Origin: Lactiplantibacillus paraplantarum
GTDB lineage: Bacteria; Bacillota; Bacilli; Lactobacillales; Lactobacillaceae
Reading direction: 5' to 3'
NCBI RefSeq assembly: GCF_003641145.1
Contig: NZ_CP032744.1
Location: 1,302,001 to 1,366,000, forward strand
DNA length: 64,000 nt
The notes under the pieces: model-generated
Database searches by the model: none
What the model saw: only the letters and a program-made list of their open reading frames with translations
Told to the model about the DNA's origin: nothing
Shown here: one piece after another, positions 34,708 through 43,751 of the stretch
Numbering within the stretch: position 1 is the first letter of the stretch
Layout of the letters: the number at the start of each line of letters is the position of its first letter
Position numbers and translations under genes: made by a program

Positions 34708-37700
34708 CTATTTACTGATCAACCGCACGGTACTACGGCCATCCCCCATCTTTTTGATGAGAACTTGTTGGCCAATTGTTCGTTTCATTGATTCAATGTG
34801 ACTGATAACGCCGACCATTCGGTTTTCACCAATTGTTTCGAGTGCCTGCATCGCTTTTTCCAAAGTTTCATCATCCAGGGAGCCAAAACCTTCGTCGACA
34901 AACAGTGCGTCGATTTGGACGCCATTAGCCGAAGATTGAACGACCTCGCTGAGCGAGAGTGCAATCGACAGAGCGGCGATGAAGGTTTCACCACCGGACA
35001 ACGTGTTAGATGAACGCGAGTTGCCGGTTTCATTATCGTAAACATTGATATCGAGGCCGTGGTCACTGCGGTTGTCACTCGCTTCGGCAGCCAATTCAAA
35101 TGTGTAACGGTTATTGGAAAGCAGATTGATAAAGTGATCATTGGCGTAGTTTAAGACGCGTTGCAAGTAGTTTTGGACAACGTAGGTCTCTAACTTGAGC
35201 TTGTGATCGTTGCCATCTTTGCCAGTCATGATATTATACAGGCTTGTAATTTCGGCGAACCGCTTTGCAAATGTGCCTTGCTGGTGCATGATTTGTTGGA
35301 CTTTTTCGAGACAACTTTGCGCGTCGGTTAAGGTTTGTTCCGCCACGGTTTGTGATTGCAGTGCTTGATCCTTATGAGCTTGCAGGTCGGCCAGCTGAGC
35401 TTGGATGTCCGCAATATTCGGTCGTTCAACGTTCGTTAAGGCGGTTTGCAGTTGCTCGATTTCGGCTGTTAGGCGTTCCTTGTCTTGCCGATAGGTGGCA
35501 ATTTGAACTTGCAAGGCGGTCAATCGACCATTAGCGAGTTCTTCTAACCAATTTTCAAGGACAGTCTGGTCATGAGTCGGTGCTTCTGGAGCAACTAAGG
35601 TCTGTGCGATTGTCTGCTCAAGCTGCGTGCGCGTGGCTTGGGTTGTCTTCAACCGGTCGTTTAAATCATCGAGCTTAGTTTGATGTTTTGATAAGGTAAG
35701 TTGACTGGTTTGAACGGTGGTTTGGGCGGCCTCTAGGCGTTGCTGGTAGGACGCGACAATCTGATTGAGATGTGCTTTTTCGGCCAGCAGGTTAGCGCTT
35801 GTGACTTGGAAATCCGTACCAATGGCTGCCTGAGCTACCGTCAAATCGGCTGTTTTATTGCGCAATAAGGCCCGTTGTTCGCCTAACTGTAATTCAGTTT
35901 GTTGGGCCTGTTTTTGTTGTGCTTCCAGTTCAGCAGTATATTTATCAATAGCTTGAACCACTCGTTGGGCTGCCTCAAGTTTCTTCGTAATTGTGGTGAG
36001 TTGCTCAGTGAAAAAAGCCCTGACTGCGGTCAAATCGTAGGGTGCCTTGAGTGCTAGTCCGTTGGTTTCGATCAACTGTTGGTAAGTTGAAGTTAGTTGC
36101 GTTTGGGCGGTGGTTACTTGCTGCGTGGCCTGGTCAACTTCTTTTTCAGCCTGTTTGACACGTTGCTGTGTGGCTTCCACTTGCTTGTTGGCTGCCGCCA
36201 ACGCGTTTTGGGCGTCGTCAACGGCTTGCATGGATTGTCGTAAGTCAGCTTCATTTGCAACGATGGTTGTGACCGGCATCTGTGAATGATCGGTTGATCC
36301 GCAGACTACGCAGGGCTGGCCGTCAACGAGTTCTTGTTGTAATTGGGCAATCATTAAGCTTTGGCGTTGACCCCGTTGTTGTTCAAATTGAACTTGCGCA
36401 TTGTGCTGATTCTGTTCATCGCGGGTAAGCTGCGCCCGTAAATCAGTCAGTTGCTTGGTGACGCGCTGCTGTTCTTGTTGCGCACTTCGCCATTGACTAT
36501 CAAGTGGTGTCAGGGTGTCGACGAACTGTTCCCGTTGTTTAATCAGCAAATCTTTAGTAGCGTGTAAGTTATCAACAGATGGCAAGGTCGCTTGTTGGGC
36601 GGTGATTTTGGCTGTTAGCGTCTTTATTACGGTTTGGTGCTGTTCAAAAGTTGCCTTCAGATCAGCGACACTCGGCTTGAGCTTCGCGAGCTGTGCGGTG
36701 AGATTTTCAACGCGTTGCGCTTGTGGAATCAATGTGGCCAATTGTTCCAAGCGCTGTTGGTGCTGATGGTTAGCTTCACTTTGGTCATGTAATTGTTGAA
36801 CTGCAGCTTGCGCTTGGCGATAGTCGTCCTGCGCTTGTTGCACGTTACCCATAGCTGCTTGCTGGTCAAGCGTCAATTGCTTTTGGTCCCGTGTTTGTTG
36901 AGTGAGGGCTTGCATGGTGGCTTGTAGGGGCTGAGCCCAAGTTAACGCGTGCAACTGTTGCTTGGCTATGGTAATTGCCGGTGTTTGTTCTTCAACTTTA
37001 GTTTGATAATCAGCTTGCGCCTGTGTGAGCCGGTCAAACTGTTGTTGGCGATCGCGTGCTTGCTGGTAGGCCGTTTCGGCCGCTTTAACAGCCTGATTGA
37101 TTTTGCTAGTCGTTTGCTGTGCTTGGTCAAAAGCACTTTGACGCGTCGTAACAAATGCTTGTAGCAGTGGAATTTTTTGATCGTCCGGAACTGCTTGAAG
37201 TTGCGCCTGTTCCTCATCATTCCAAGTTGCTGAGGCTAGTGCGACCCGCAAATCGGTGACAAACTGATCACCAGTCTTGCTGGCGGCTTGATACTCCGCT
37301 TTAAGTTCCGCAGTAAAGTCTGAATAAAGTTGCGTTCCAAAAATCTTTTTAAGAATTTTTTCCTTGTCAGTCGTTTTTGATTTTAAGAATTCCGAGAAGT
37401 CATTTTGGGGGAGTAGAATGATTTTTTTAAATTGATCGGCAGTCAAATTTAAGATGGTCGTGATCTCGGGACCAACGTCAGCTGGCTTGGTTGCAATGCT
37501 CTCAATCTCCACGCCACCGACGTGATCAACGACAGCTAATTTGGCCGTACTATTCTTTTTCGTCAGTCCAGACCCTTTTTTCTTAGCTAAGTATTGTTCA
37601 GGGGAGCGCGCAATCTTATAGAGTTGATTGCCTTGCTCAAAGTAGAAGGTGACGCTTGTCGGTTGGTCGGCGGGGGCGAACTGACTGCGCATCTCTTTGG

Positions 37701-37893
37701 CTGCCCGACCATCCGTGCCATCATTCGTTGTACTGCCAAAGAGGGCAAAAGTCATGGCATCGAAAATAGTTGATTTACCGGCCCCAGTATCACCACTAAT
37801 CAAAAAGATCGGGGTACTTTCTAGCTTGCTAAAATCAATAATTGAATGTTCGTGGGGGCCAAAATAGTTCATGGCTAAATAAACGGGTTTCAC
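34708..37893 (-). CDS. sbcC: SbcC ATPase of the SbcCD nuclease
   Basis: SbcC is the Rad50-like SMC ATPase that works with SbcD to cut hairpins and protein-blocked DNA ends. The P-loop GDTGAGKST lies at residues 34-42. Two long Gln-rich coiled coils follow, joined by a zinc hook CVVC at about residue 530. The C-terminal domain has the signature NTLSGGETF and Walker B IDALFVDEGFGSLDD. The 1061 residues are typical. It overlaps the sbcD operon with 2 bases between genes. Confidence 0.96.
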   Translation of the reverse strand: MKPVYLAMNYFGPHEHSIIDFSKLESTPIFLISGDTGAGKSTIFDAMTFALFGSTTNDGTDGRAAKEMRSQFAPADQPTSVTFYFEQGNQLYKIARSPEQYLAKKKGSGLTKKNSTAKLAVVDHVGGVEIESIATKPADVGPEITTILNLTADQFKKIILLPQNDFSEFLKSKTTDKEKILKKIFGTQLYSDFTAELKAEYQAASKTGDQFVTDLRVALASATWNDEEQAQLQAVPDDQKIPLLQAFVTTRQSAFDQAQQTTSKINQAVKAAETAYQQARDRQQQFDRLTQAQADYQTKVEEQTPAITIAKQQLHALTWAQPLQATMQALTQQTRDQKQLTLDQQAAMGNVQQAQDDYRQAQAAVQQLHDQSEANHQHQQRLEQLATLIPQAQRVENLTAQLAKLKPSVADLKATFEQHQTVIKTLTAKITAQQATLPSVDNLHATKDLLIKQREQFVDTLTPLDSQWRSAQQEQQRVTKQLTDLRAQLTRDEQNQHNAQVQFEQQRGQRQSLMIAQLQQELVDGQPCVVCGSTDHSQMPVTTIVANEADLRQSMQAVDDAQNALAAANKQVEATQQRVKQAEKEVDQATQQVTTAQTQLTSTYQQLIETNGLALKAPYDLTAVRAFFTEQLTTITKKLEAAQRVVQAIDKYTAELEAQQKQAQQTELQLGEQRALLRNKTADLTVAQAAIGTDFQVTSANLLAEKAHLNQIVASYQQRLEAAQTTVQTSQLTLSKHQTKLDDLNDRLKTTQATRTQLEQTIAQTLVAPEAPTHDQTVLENWLEELANGRLTALQVQIATYRQDKERLTAEIEQLQTALTNVERPNIADIQAQLADLQAHKDQALQSQTVAEQTLTDAQSCLEKVQQIMHQQGTFAKRFAEITSLYNIMTGKDGNDHKLKLETYVVQNYLQRVLNYANDHFINLLSNNRYTFELAAEASDNRSDHGLDINVYDNETGNSRSSNTLSGGETFIAALSIALSLSEVVQSSANGVQIDALFVDEGFGSLDDETLEKAMQALETIGENRMVGVISHIESMKRTIGQQVLIKKMGDGRSTVRLISK

Positions 37894-37895
37894 GG

Positions 37896-39077
37896 CTAAT
37901 CCTCTTTTCTTAAGTTGACAAAAATCTGGTCAACGAGTTGTTGTTGCGTCGTTGAGAGTTGGTTACCAGTAATCGCGTGGAAAAATTGCCCAACAATTGC
38001 ATCGGGACTCAGCTCGTTCATGTTTTTTGGGCCACTGATGGCGGTGGTTTGGTGATTCGATTCGTAGTCCAATTCGACAATGGTGCCGTAGATTTGTTCG
38101 AGTTGTGCCCGGACGTTCAGATGCTTGCTACGGTCGAATTCCTGGACGGTGATCGCGAACCAAGCCTGCTTTAACGGCTGTTGCTGATAAAAGTTGGGAT
38201 CAAGTAACGTTTCCCATGGCGCACGCAACGTAACCAAGTCAGTCTGCGGCTGAATTGGTTGGAATTCATGGGTGATCGCAGTGGGGGTGATTGTCACGAT
38301 TTCAACACCTTTGCCATGGAACTTGGGATTGGCTTCCTTGACGTTGAATTTGACGGGGCTGCCGGCATACCGAATTCGATCTTTGTCAGGTGAGGCTAAC
38401 CGAGTGTGAATATGGCCCAGCATCACGTAGTCGAAGTCTGCGAATAGATCGGTGGTCAGCGTCGCCAAACCGCCCACTTTGGAAGTTGTTTCACTTGTCA
38501 GTTCCAAGTCGTCATCCGCTTTGGGTGTAACGGTAAAATGAGTAATCAATAAGTGCCGTTTTTCAGGATCAAAGGTAGCAACGAGGTCACTAACCACGCG
38601 TTGCATCGCATCGTGAATGGTGTGAATCGCCTTGACTTGTTTTTCGGGCAAACCTTGTTGCTGATAGTAGACCCGCGCGTCAATGGGATCAAAAAACGGT
38701 AACATAAAGATTTGGGCCGTTGGGGTCTCGATGGGCGTGAAGGCCTCAGCTAGTAACGTATTGATATGAAAATTATTATAGGCTAGCCATTCACGACCGT
38801 AGTTGAGACGCTTGGCGCCATCATGGTTGCCAGCAATGGCATAGATTGGTAGGTGATGCTCAATATTAATAGCCTGCAGCATGTGGTCGAGTGAAGTGAC
38901 CGCGTCGGTACTTGGAACGGCCCGGTCGTAGATATCACCAGCAATCACGATACCATCAACTTTTTCAGCCAATGCAATCGTTAGAATTTGCTTGAACGCT
39001 GCTTCCTGTTCATCTAACAAAGAATAACCGTTAAGCGTCCGGCCGATGTGCCAATCCGCTGTATGTAGTAACTTCAT
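37896..39077 (-). CDS. sbcD: SbcD exonuclease
   Basis: SbcD (Mre11-like) is the metallophosphoesterase subunit of SbcCD. The calcineurin-type motifs are seen as LHTADWHIGR, IAGDIYDR, AGNHDG, LLITHF and LGHIHTR. The C-terminal capping domain follows. The 393 residues are normal. AAGGAGGAAC precedes the ATG at 39077. The gene directly precedes sbcC, so they form a two-gene operon. Confidence 0.97.
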   Translation of the reverse strand: MKLLHTADWHIGRTLNGYSLLDEQEAAFKQILTIALAEKVDGIVIAGDIYDRAVPSTDAVTSLDHMLQAINIEHHLPIYAIAGNHDGAKRLNYGREWLAYNNFHINTLLAEAFTPIETPTAQIFMLPFFDPIDARVYYQQQGLPEKQVKAIHTIHDAMQRVVSDLVATFDPEKRHLLITHFTVTPKADDDLELTSETTSKVGGLATLTTDLFADFDYVMLGHIHTRLASPDKDRIRYAGSPVKFNVKEANPKFHGKGVEIVTITPTAITHEFQPIQPQTDLVTLRAPWETLLDPNFYQQQPLKQAWFAITVQEFDRSKHLNVRAQLEQIYGTIVELDYESNHQTTAISGPKNMNELSPDAIVGQFFHAITGNQLSTTQQQLVDQIFVNLRKED

Positions 39078-39439
39078 GGGAGTTCCTCCTTGAGTTTGAA
39101 TTGTTAATTTCCATTATCGCATATTTACATAAAATTTCAGGCCGCGAAGTGTCGTCTGCCCAAAGTTGATTAATTTTGACGAAATACGTTTGAGTTAGTT
39201 TGGAATGTTGGCGGACAAACCTGATAGTGGGCAAGTTCTACCCCTTACTATTCAATTCAGCTATAATTGCGCTTAACTAGTTGAGCAATTATTGATTGCA
39301 ACATACGGGGGAGTGATTTGCTGGTCAGCCTTGCTCTCAGCGATTGTGAGTTTTAGTCATGCTTAACGTCGGACTCGGTATTGGAATAATTAGGGCGCTA
39401 CAATCTTATTGGGCTAGCAGTTTAAAAGGGGGCTTACTC
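39078..39439. other. Divergent intergenic region between sbcD and the SdpI gene
   Basis: This 362-base region holds the upstream regions of both genes. A candidate -10 box TATAAT (39262-39267) for the SdpI gene is the clearest signal. The frame upstream of the chosen start stays open to 39359 but lacks a ribosome site. No RNA motif is seen. Confidence 0.4.
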
Positions 39440-40018
39440 ATGATTCCAGAAAAATGGCAACAGACGCTTGGAGTTAAATTACTCGTCGTGGTGAATTTAA
39501 TCAATTTGGTCACCTTAGCAGTGATCAAATTGGCCAGTGGTGGGCCCGTGTGGCGAGTTCGTAATGCACCGTTGGCCGTGGTTGGTGGGTTGTTTTTAAT
39601 TGGGATTAGTTTGATTTTGATCTGTAAGCAGAATTCCAACTGGCGCAAGGGGACATATCTCGGTGCTGATATTAACTTGACCGTTTTATTTTATTTGTTA
39701 CTCATTGATTTCAACCGGATTTCCACGATTGGCTTTGCGCTGATCGCGATAATCATCTCGATTGTCGCATTACCGATGGCATATGTTTCCCGTAATCTTT
39801 TGGTTGGAATCAGGATTCCGTGGACTTATTTGTCAGAAGAAAACTGGCATCGGACTAACGTGCTAGCAGGCAGATTATTTGGCATTTCAGGACCGCTGTT
39901 AGTAGCGATGGGAAAGATGTCAACAAAGTCATTTCTCAATGTCTTTGTTACGATTATCGTGTTGGTCGTGATTTTGACCGTGGGTTATTCCTACCGGCTA
40001 AGTAAGAAGTTGATCTAA
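39440..40018 (+). CDS. SdpI-family membrane protein
   Basis: The 192 residues from the ATG at 39440 (GGGGG upstream) contain about six hydrophobic helices. The segment NLLVGIRIPWTYLSEENWHRTNVLAGRLFG matches the SdpI family, whose founder is the Bacillus immunity protein against the SdpC toxin. No SdpC-type peptide gene lies nearby. It may protect against peptide bacteriocins or have a general envelope role. Confidence 0.85.
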   Translation: MIPEKWQQTLGVKLLVVVNLINLVTLAVIKLASGGPVWRVRNAPLAVVGGLFLIGISLILICKQNSNWRKGTYLGADINLTVLFYLLLIDFNRISTIGFALIAIIISIVALPMAYVSRNLLVGIRIPWTYLSEENWHRTNVLAGRLFGISGPLLVAMGKMSTKSFLNVFVTIIVLVVILTVGYSYRLSKKLI

Positions 40019-40099
40019 TCGGCCTGGCAGCGTTAATTGGCATCCGTGGTAATGTTCGCGAAATCAGTTAAGGGGACGGCTGCATGCCGTACAACGTAA

Positions 40100-40135
40100 A
40101 AAGCACCGCCACGAGAAGTTTCATGGCGGTGCTTT
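40100..40135. terminator. Bidirectional terminator between the SdpI gene and yidC
   Basis: AAAGCACCGCCA pairs perfectly with TGGCGGTGCTTT around a 12-base loop. An A-run on the left serves the minus-strand yidC transcript. Confidence 0.88.
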
Positions 40136-40157
40136 AGTGTTGATTGAGCTTCAGTGG

Positions 40158-41081
40158 TTATTGACGGTGCCGTTGTTGTTTACCGGCATTTCGGCCGCGA
40201 CCCGCATTATTTTGCGGACGAGGGCGACTAGGATTGGATTCGGTTGCACTAACCGGCTTTGGTTGCGTCGGTGTTGGTGTTTTGATTGGGTGCTTTTTGA
40301 GTTCTGCTTCAACTTCGCGCCGAATACGTGGCCGGAAGAAGTTGATAATCAGTGTTTGCAAGCAGGCAAATAAACCACCAACGAAGAAGTAAAGTCCTAA
40401 ACCTGCGGGAGCGGACATGGAAACAAATAAAATCATGACCGGACTCATAATAAGCATGAGACGCATCGTCTTCTTCTGTTCTTCAGGTAACCCAATCATG
40501 GATAGGTAACCTTGTGCCAAGTAGGATAAAAAGGCCAAAATGGCTAGAATCAGACTGGATTTCCCAAGGGAGATTCCCATAAAGGTCGCCTTAGATAATT
40601 CAGGCGAATAGCGAATGGCGTAATACAAGGCGGAGAAAATTGGCAGTTGAATCAGTAATGGTAAACAGCCAATACCACCAGTCATACTGATACCGTTGTC
40701 ACGGTAAAGTTGCATGAGTTCGTTACTGATTGCGGCCTTTTCTTCCTGAGTCGTGGCTGCCTTTTGCCGTGCCTGGATTTTTTCCATCTGTGGCCGAACG
40801 GCGGACATTTTTTCTTGTTGGTAAGTTGATTTACGTTGTTGGTTGATCATCATTGGCAATAAAACTAACCGCACGATGACCGTCAAGCCAATAATTGCCC
40901 AACCGTAGTTGTTGCCGAATAGTTGTGACAACCATTCCATAACATTTTGACCTGGTCTTGCTAAGTATTCGTAAACAAACCCGTATGGTTTACCAGCTTT
41001 GGTCGTTTGCACACAACCGCTTAGAAACAGTGCTAACGTTCCTAAGGTGAGGGTGAGCGTAAGGCCTTTTTTTGATTTCAC
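40158..41081 (-). CDS. yidC: Membrane protein insertase YidC/OxaA
   Basis: YidC inserts proteins into the cytoplasmic membrane alone or with SecYEG. The N-terminal signal has lipobox LSGC at about residue 22, as in Gram-positive YidC lipoproteins. Five membrane segments follow, with the hydrophilic cavity Arg in the first core helix (LTVIVRLVLLPMM). The C-terminal tail is basic and Pro-rich. It is 307 residues from a GTG start. The neighbour acylphosphatase suggests the YidC2-type locus; the ribosomal-protein rpmH context is absent. Confidence 0.93.
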   Translation of the reverse strand: MKSKKGLTLTLTLGTLALFLSGCVQTTKAGKPYGFVYEYLARPGQNVMEWLSQLFGNNYGWAIIGLTVIVRLVLLPMMINQQRKSTYQQEKMSAVRPQMEKIQARQKAATTQEEKAAISNELMQLYRDNGISMTGGIGCLPLLIQLPIFSALYYAIRYSPELSKATFMGISLGKSSLILAILAFLSYLAQGYLSMIGLPEEQKKTMRLMLIMSPVMILFVSMSAPAGLGLYFFVGGLFACLQTLIINFFRPRIRREVEAELKKHPIKTPTPTQPKPVSATESNPSRPRPQNNAGRGRNAGKQQRHRQ

Positions 41082-41144
41082 TAGTTAATAATCCCCTTTG
41101 TTAAAGTCATATAATGATGATGATACTAAAGATGTCGGGGGAAT

Positions 41145-41417
41145 TCAATTGGTTATCCGAAAATCGTGATAGTTTTGTGGTTCAACTTCATGCACTTCGA
41201 GGTGCTTGACCTTGCCAAAATCGGTTGGCGACTGCCGAACAACGTCGATAAAGACTTGCACTCGTTGATCTTCACCCTCGGCTTCAATAAAGACTGAACC
41301 GTCCATCAGGTTACGAACGATTCCGTTCACGCCGCATTTGTCAGCGGCAACTTTAGTGGCCCAACGGAAGCCCACCCCCTGGACCCGGCCGGTTGCTTTT
41401 AATGTTACTGCACGCAT
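41145..41417 (-). CDS. Acylphosphatase
   Basis: This 90-residue enzyme hydrolyses carboxyl-phosphate bonds of acylphosphates. The active site GRVQGVGFRWAT contains the phosphate-binding Arg, and the catalytic Asn lies in GIVRNLMDGSV. TAAGGAAG precedes the ATG. It is 63 bases upstream of yidC on the same strand and probably cotranscribed. Confidence 0.95.
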   Translation of the reverse strand: MRAVTLKATGRVQGVGFRWATKVAADKCGVNGIVRNLMDGSVFIEAEGEDQRVQVFIDVVRQSPTDFGKVKHLEVHEVEPQNYHDFRITN

Positions 41418-41664
41418 TGTGTCACTTCCTTACTTAACTTGTTCAGCTAGTCTAACCTGTGACTAGCACCCTGATTGTACTGATTGCTGATTGTATTGTG
41501 TCAGCATAATTAGTACAATCTGTATTACTTATATAATAGCATGGAAATGTTCAACGGGCGATATGCTATACTTGGGATAAAACGGACACTTTCGAATGAT
41601 ACAGGGTGCCCTGAATTGACAAGACCGGCTGATGTTTCAACCGATTAATTAAAGGAAGTTGACA

Positions 41665-42432
41665 ATGGAAAAAATTAATTCATTACAAAACGTGCACGTT
41701 AAGGCGTGGAAAAAATTACAGACGAAAAAAGGCCGTAAACAACAGGGCCAATACTTACTGGACGGCTGGCACTTAGTCAATGAGGCCGTTAAAGCACACG
41801 TGGCGATTCAAACTTTGCTCATCACCGAAAAACAGCTGGCGACTAAACCGGATTTGACCCATTTTCCAGCCGTCATCGAAATCTCTGATGAAGTCGCCAA
41901 ACACATCAGTGCAACGGTGACGCCGCAGGGGGTATTTGCGTTAGCGACTCTGCCCGCTGCAATTGAAGATTTATCACAACTAGATTTAACGCGGCCTTGG
42001 TTACTGCTCGATAATGTTCAGGATCCCGGAAATATTGGGACGATGGTACGGACTGCGGATGCTGCTGGTTTTGCCGGCGTGGCCTTTGGTACTGGGACGG
42101 TGGATATTCACCAACCAAAAGTTGAACGGGCCATGCAGGGGAGTCAGTTCCATTTACAACTGATCAGCACTGATCTCAATCAACTTGTTGATCAATTGCA
42201 AGCTCAGGGGGCACCAGTCTACGGTTCAGAATTGAACCCACAGGCGGCCCAGTATTTAGATGTTGATGCGCCAGCTAGTTTTGGCTTGATTATGGGGAAC
42301 GAAGGTAATGGGATGAGCCAGGAATTGTTAACACGGACTGATCAGAACTTATATATTCCCATCAAGGGACAGGCAGAATCGTTAAACGTAGCCGTGGCTG
42401 CCGGTATTTTGATGTTCGGTTTATATCGCTAA
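41665..42432 (+). CDS. TrmH/SpoU-family RNA methyltransferase
   Basis: This SPOUT 2'-O-methyltransferase modifies rRNA or tRNA ribose. The N-terminal substrate-binding domain is followed by the knotted domain with motif 1 LLLDNVQDPGNIGTMVRTADAAG, motif 2 LIMGNEGNGMS and motif 3 YIPIKGQAESLNVAVAAGI. It is 255 residues from the ATG at 41665 (AAAGGAAG upstream). In many Firmicutes it stands just upstream of pheST, as here. The exact nucleotide target is not known. Confidence 0.93.
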   Translation: MEKINSLQNVHVKAWKKLQTKKGRKQQGQYLLDGWHLVNEAVKAHVAIQTLLITEKQLATKPDLTHFPAVIEISDEVAKHISATVTPQGVFALATLPAAIEDLSQLDLTRPWLLLDNVQDPGNIGTMVRTADAAGFAGVAFGTGTVDIHQPKVERAMQGSQFHLQLISTDLNQLVDQLQAQGAPVYGSELNPQAAQYLDVDAPASFGLIMGNEGNGMSQELLTRTDQNLYIPIKGQAESLNVAVAAGILMFGLYR

Positions 42433-42532
42433 CTTACAATTAGTAAGAAAATGCTAAAATCCAGGTAAAATACTTTCAAAACAGCTAGCTTTTTAGTAGA
42501 ATAGCCGTAGATATTAGCAAAGGGAGCTTTAG

Positions 42533-43042
42533 ATGAAAACTAATAATGTGTGGCAACAAGATTCTGAATACGTGGCGATCGTCGAAGACTTATTAGCACA
42601 GCCAGCTGTTCAACGGCTTGCTGAATTTACGCAACACCATCATTCGAATCGATTAGATCATTCGATTGCGGTTTCATATGATAGTTATGTTTTAGCGAAG
42701 AAATGGCATCTTAATACGACGGCAGTGGCGCGTGGTGGATTATTGCATGATTTGTTTTATTATGACTGGCGTGAAACCAAGTTTGATCTCGGCTCACACG
42801 CATTTATCCATCCACGGGTCGCGTTGCGCAATGCTGAAAAGCTGACGAAATTAACGCCAATGGAAAAAGATATCATTTTGAAGCATATGTTTGGTGCAAC
42901 CTTAGCTGTACCGAAATATCGGGAAAGTTTGCTCGTCTCTTTAGTTGATGATTATGAAGCAGAACATGAATTTTTTGGACCATTACGTATAAAAGTGGCC
43001 AAACAACTAGATCGGTTCCGAGGCAAGGTCTCCGCCGGTTAA
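42533..43042 (+). CDS. HD-domain phosphohydrolase
   Basis: The 169-residue protein has the HD signature: His in LDHSIAVSYDS and the pair in GGLLHDLFYYD, then further His and Asp (LGSHAFIHP, LVDDYEAEHEF). HD proteins in this position between a SpoU methyltransferase and pheS are common in lactobacilli. Substrate unknown. AAAGGGAG precedes the ATG. Confidence 0.88.
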   Translation: MKTNNVWQQDSEYVAIVEDLLAQPAVQRLAEFTQHHHSNRLDHSIAVSYDSYVLAKKWHLNTTAVARGGLLHDLFYYDWRETKFDLGSHAFIHPRVALRNAEKLTKLTPMEKDIILKHMFGATLAVPKYRESLLVSLVDDYEAEHEFFGPLRIKVAKQLDRFRGKVSAG

Positions 43043-43064
43043 TTCGATAATTGGGGGTCATTGC

Positions 43065-43424
43065 ATGTCAGAAATGCTAGCTGACACGGTTACAGAATCC
43101 AACGTGGATTTTGAACTGTGTCCAAAATTCGAAAAAACATTTTCCATTCTAGGTAAGAAGTGGAATGGGTTAATTATTGACGTTTTATTGGAGGACGGGC
43201 CGCAACGTTTTAAGAATCTGGCTCGCCGGATTCCTAAGTGTAGTGACCGGGTGCTCGTGGTCCGACTTAAAGAATTGGAAGAAAATGGGATCGTCAGCCG
43301 GGTCACACATTGTGATTCAGCTTTGATTGAATACCGGTTAACGACTAAGGGCCAAGATTTACGACAAGTGATGGATACGGTCCATAATTGGTCCGATAAG
43401 TGGTTTAGCCCGGCCGAATCCTAA
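43065..43424 (+). CDS. HxlR-family transcriptional regulator
   Basis: This 119-residue winged-helix protein belongs to the HxlR family: LCPKFEKTFSILGKKWNGLIIDVLL and RFKNLARRIPKCSDRVLVVRLKEL are typical. The family Cys is present in LCPKF. No obvious partner gene is adjacent, since the HD gene upstream is on the same strand and pheS is next. GGGGG precedes the ATG. The target genes are unknown. Confidence 0.92.
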   Translation: MSEMLADTVTESNVDFELCPKFEKTFSILGKKWNGLIIDVLLEDGPQRFKNLARRIPKCSDRVLVVRLKELEENGIVSRVTHCDSALIEYRLTTKGQDLRQVMDTVHNWSDKWFSPAES

Positions 43425-43431
43425 TACGGGG

Positions 43432-43460
43432 TTGACGTGCAAGGGACTTTGCCATAAACT
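43432..43460 (+). promoter_or_regulatory. Probable promoter of pheST
   Basis: TTGACG (43432-43437) and TAAACT (43455-43460) are spaced by 17 bases, directly ahead of the T-box leader. Confidence 0.55.
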
Positions 43461-43466
43461 GACAAT

Positions 43467-43719
43467 GTAGATAAAAGCCTTGACGAGAAATAGTAGTTGA
43501 CTGCGGGGTCGTAGGGACGGGTGTCACCGATTGAAAGCACCCTGACAACCAAAGTTGACGAATTCACTCTCCGAGCTGAAATTGGGCGTTTGTGAAAACA
43601 AATAATTTTCCGGTATCCCGACCGTTATGACGGGTAGTGAGTGTGCATAGTGATTACTGTGCAAACAAGGGTGGTACCGCGATGACCTCGTCCCTTTTTG
43701 GGGATGGGGTCTTTTTTTG
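43467..43719 (+). promoter_or_regulatory. T-box leader (phenylalanine) controlling pheST
   Basis: The T-box core AAGGGTGGTACCGCG is at 43667-43681, followed at once by a terminator. A candidate specifier TTC (Phe) lies at 43563-43565, followed by A as expected. The long upstream stem I region fits the class. Uncharged tRNA-Phe would stabilise the antiterminator. The specifier position is inferred from motif and gene identity. Confidence 0.92.
43684..43719 (+). terminator. T-box attenuator terminator of pheST
   Basis: GACCTCGTCCC pairs with GGGGATGGGGTC (with G-T pairs) around TTTTT, followed by seven T residues. Confidence 0.9.
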
Positions 43720-43751
43720 TCCACAACGCAACTAAAAATGGGAGGCAGCAC

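Noticed and set aside
34785..35141. Out-of-frame minus-strand ORF within sbcC
   Set aside because: It is a frame shadow of the well-supported sbcC coding sequence, with low-complexity composition.
34708..39077. Possibility that the large SbcC and SbcD genes form an unusual SMC-type defence system such as Wadjet or RecN-like
   Set aside because: The zinc hook, signature motif, Mre11-type nuclease and gene order are exactly those of ordinary SbcCD.
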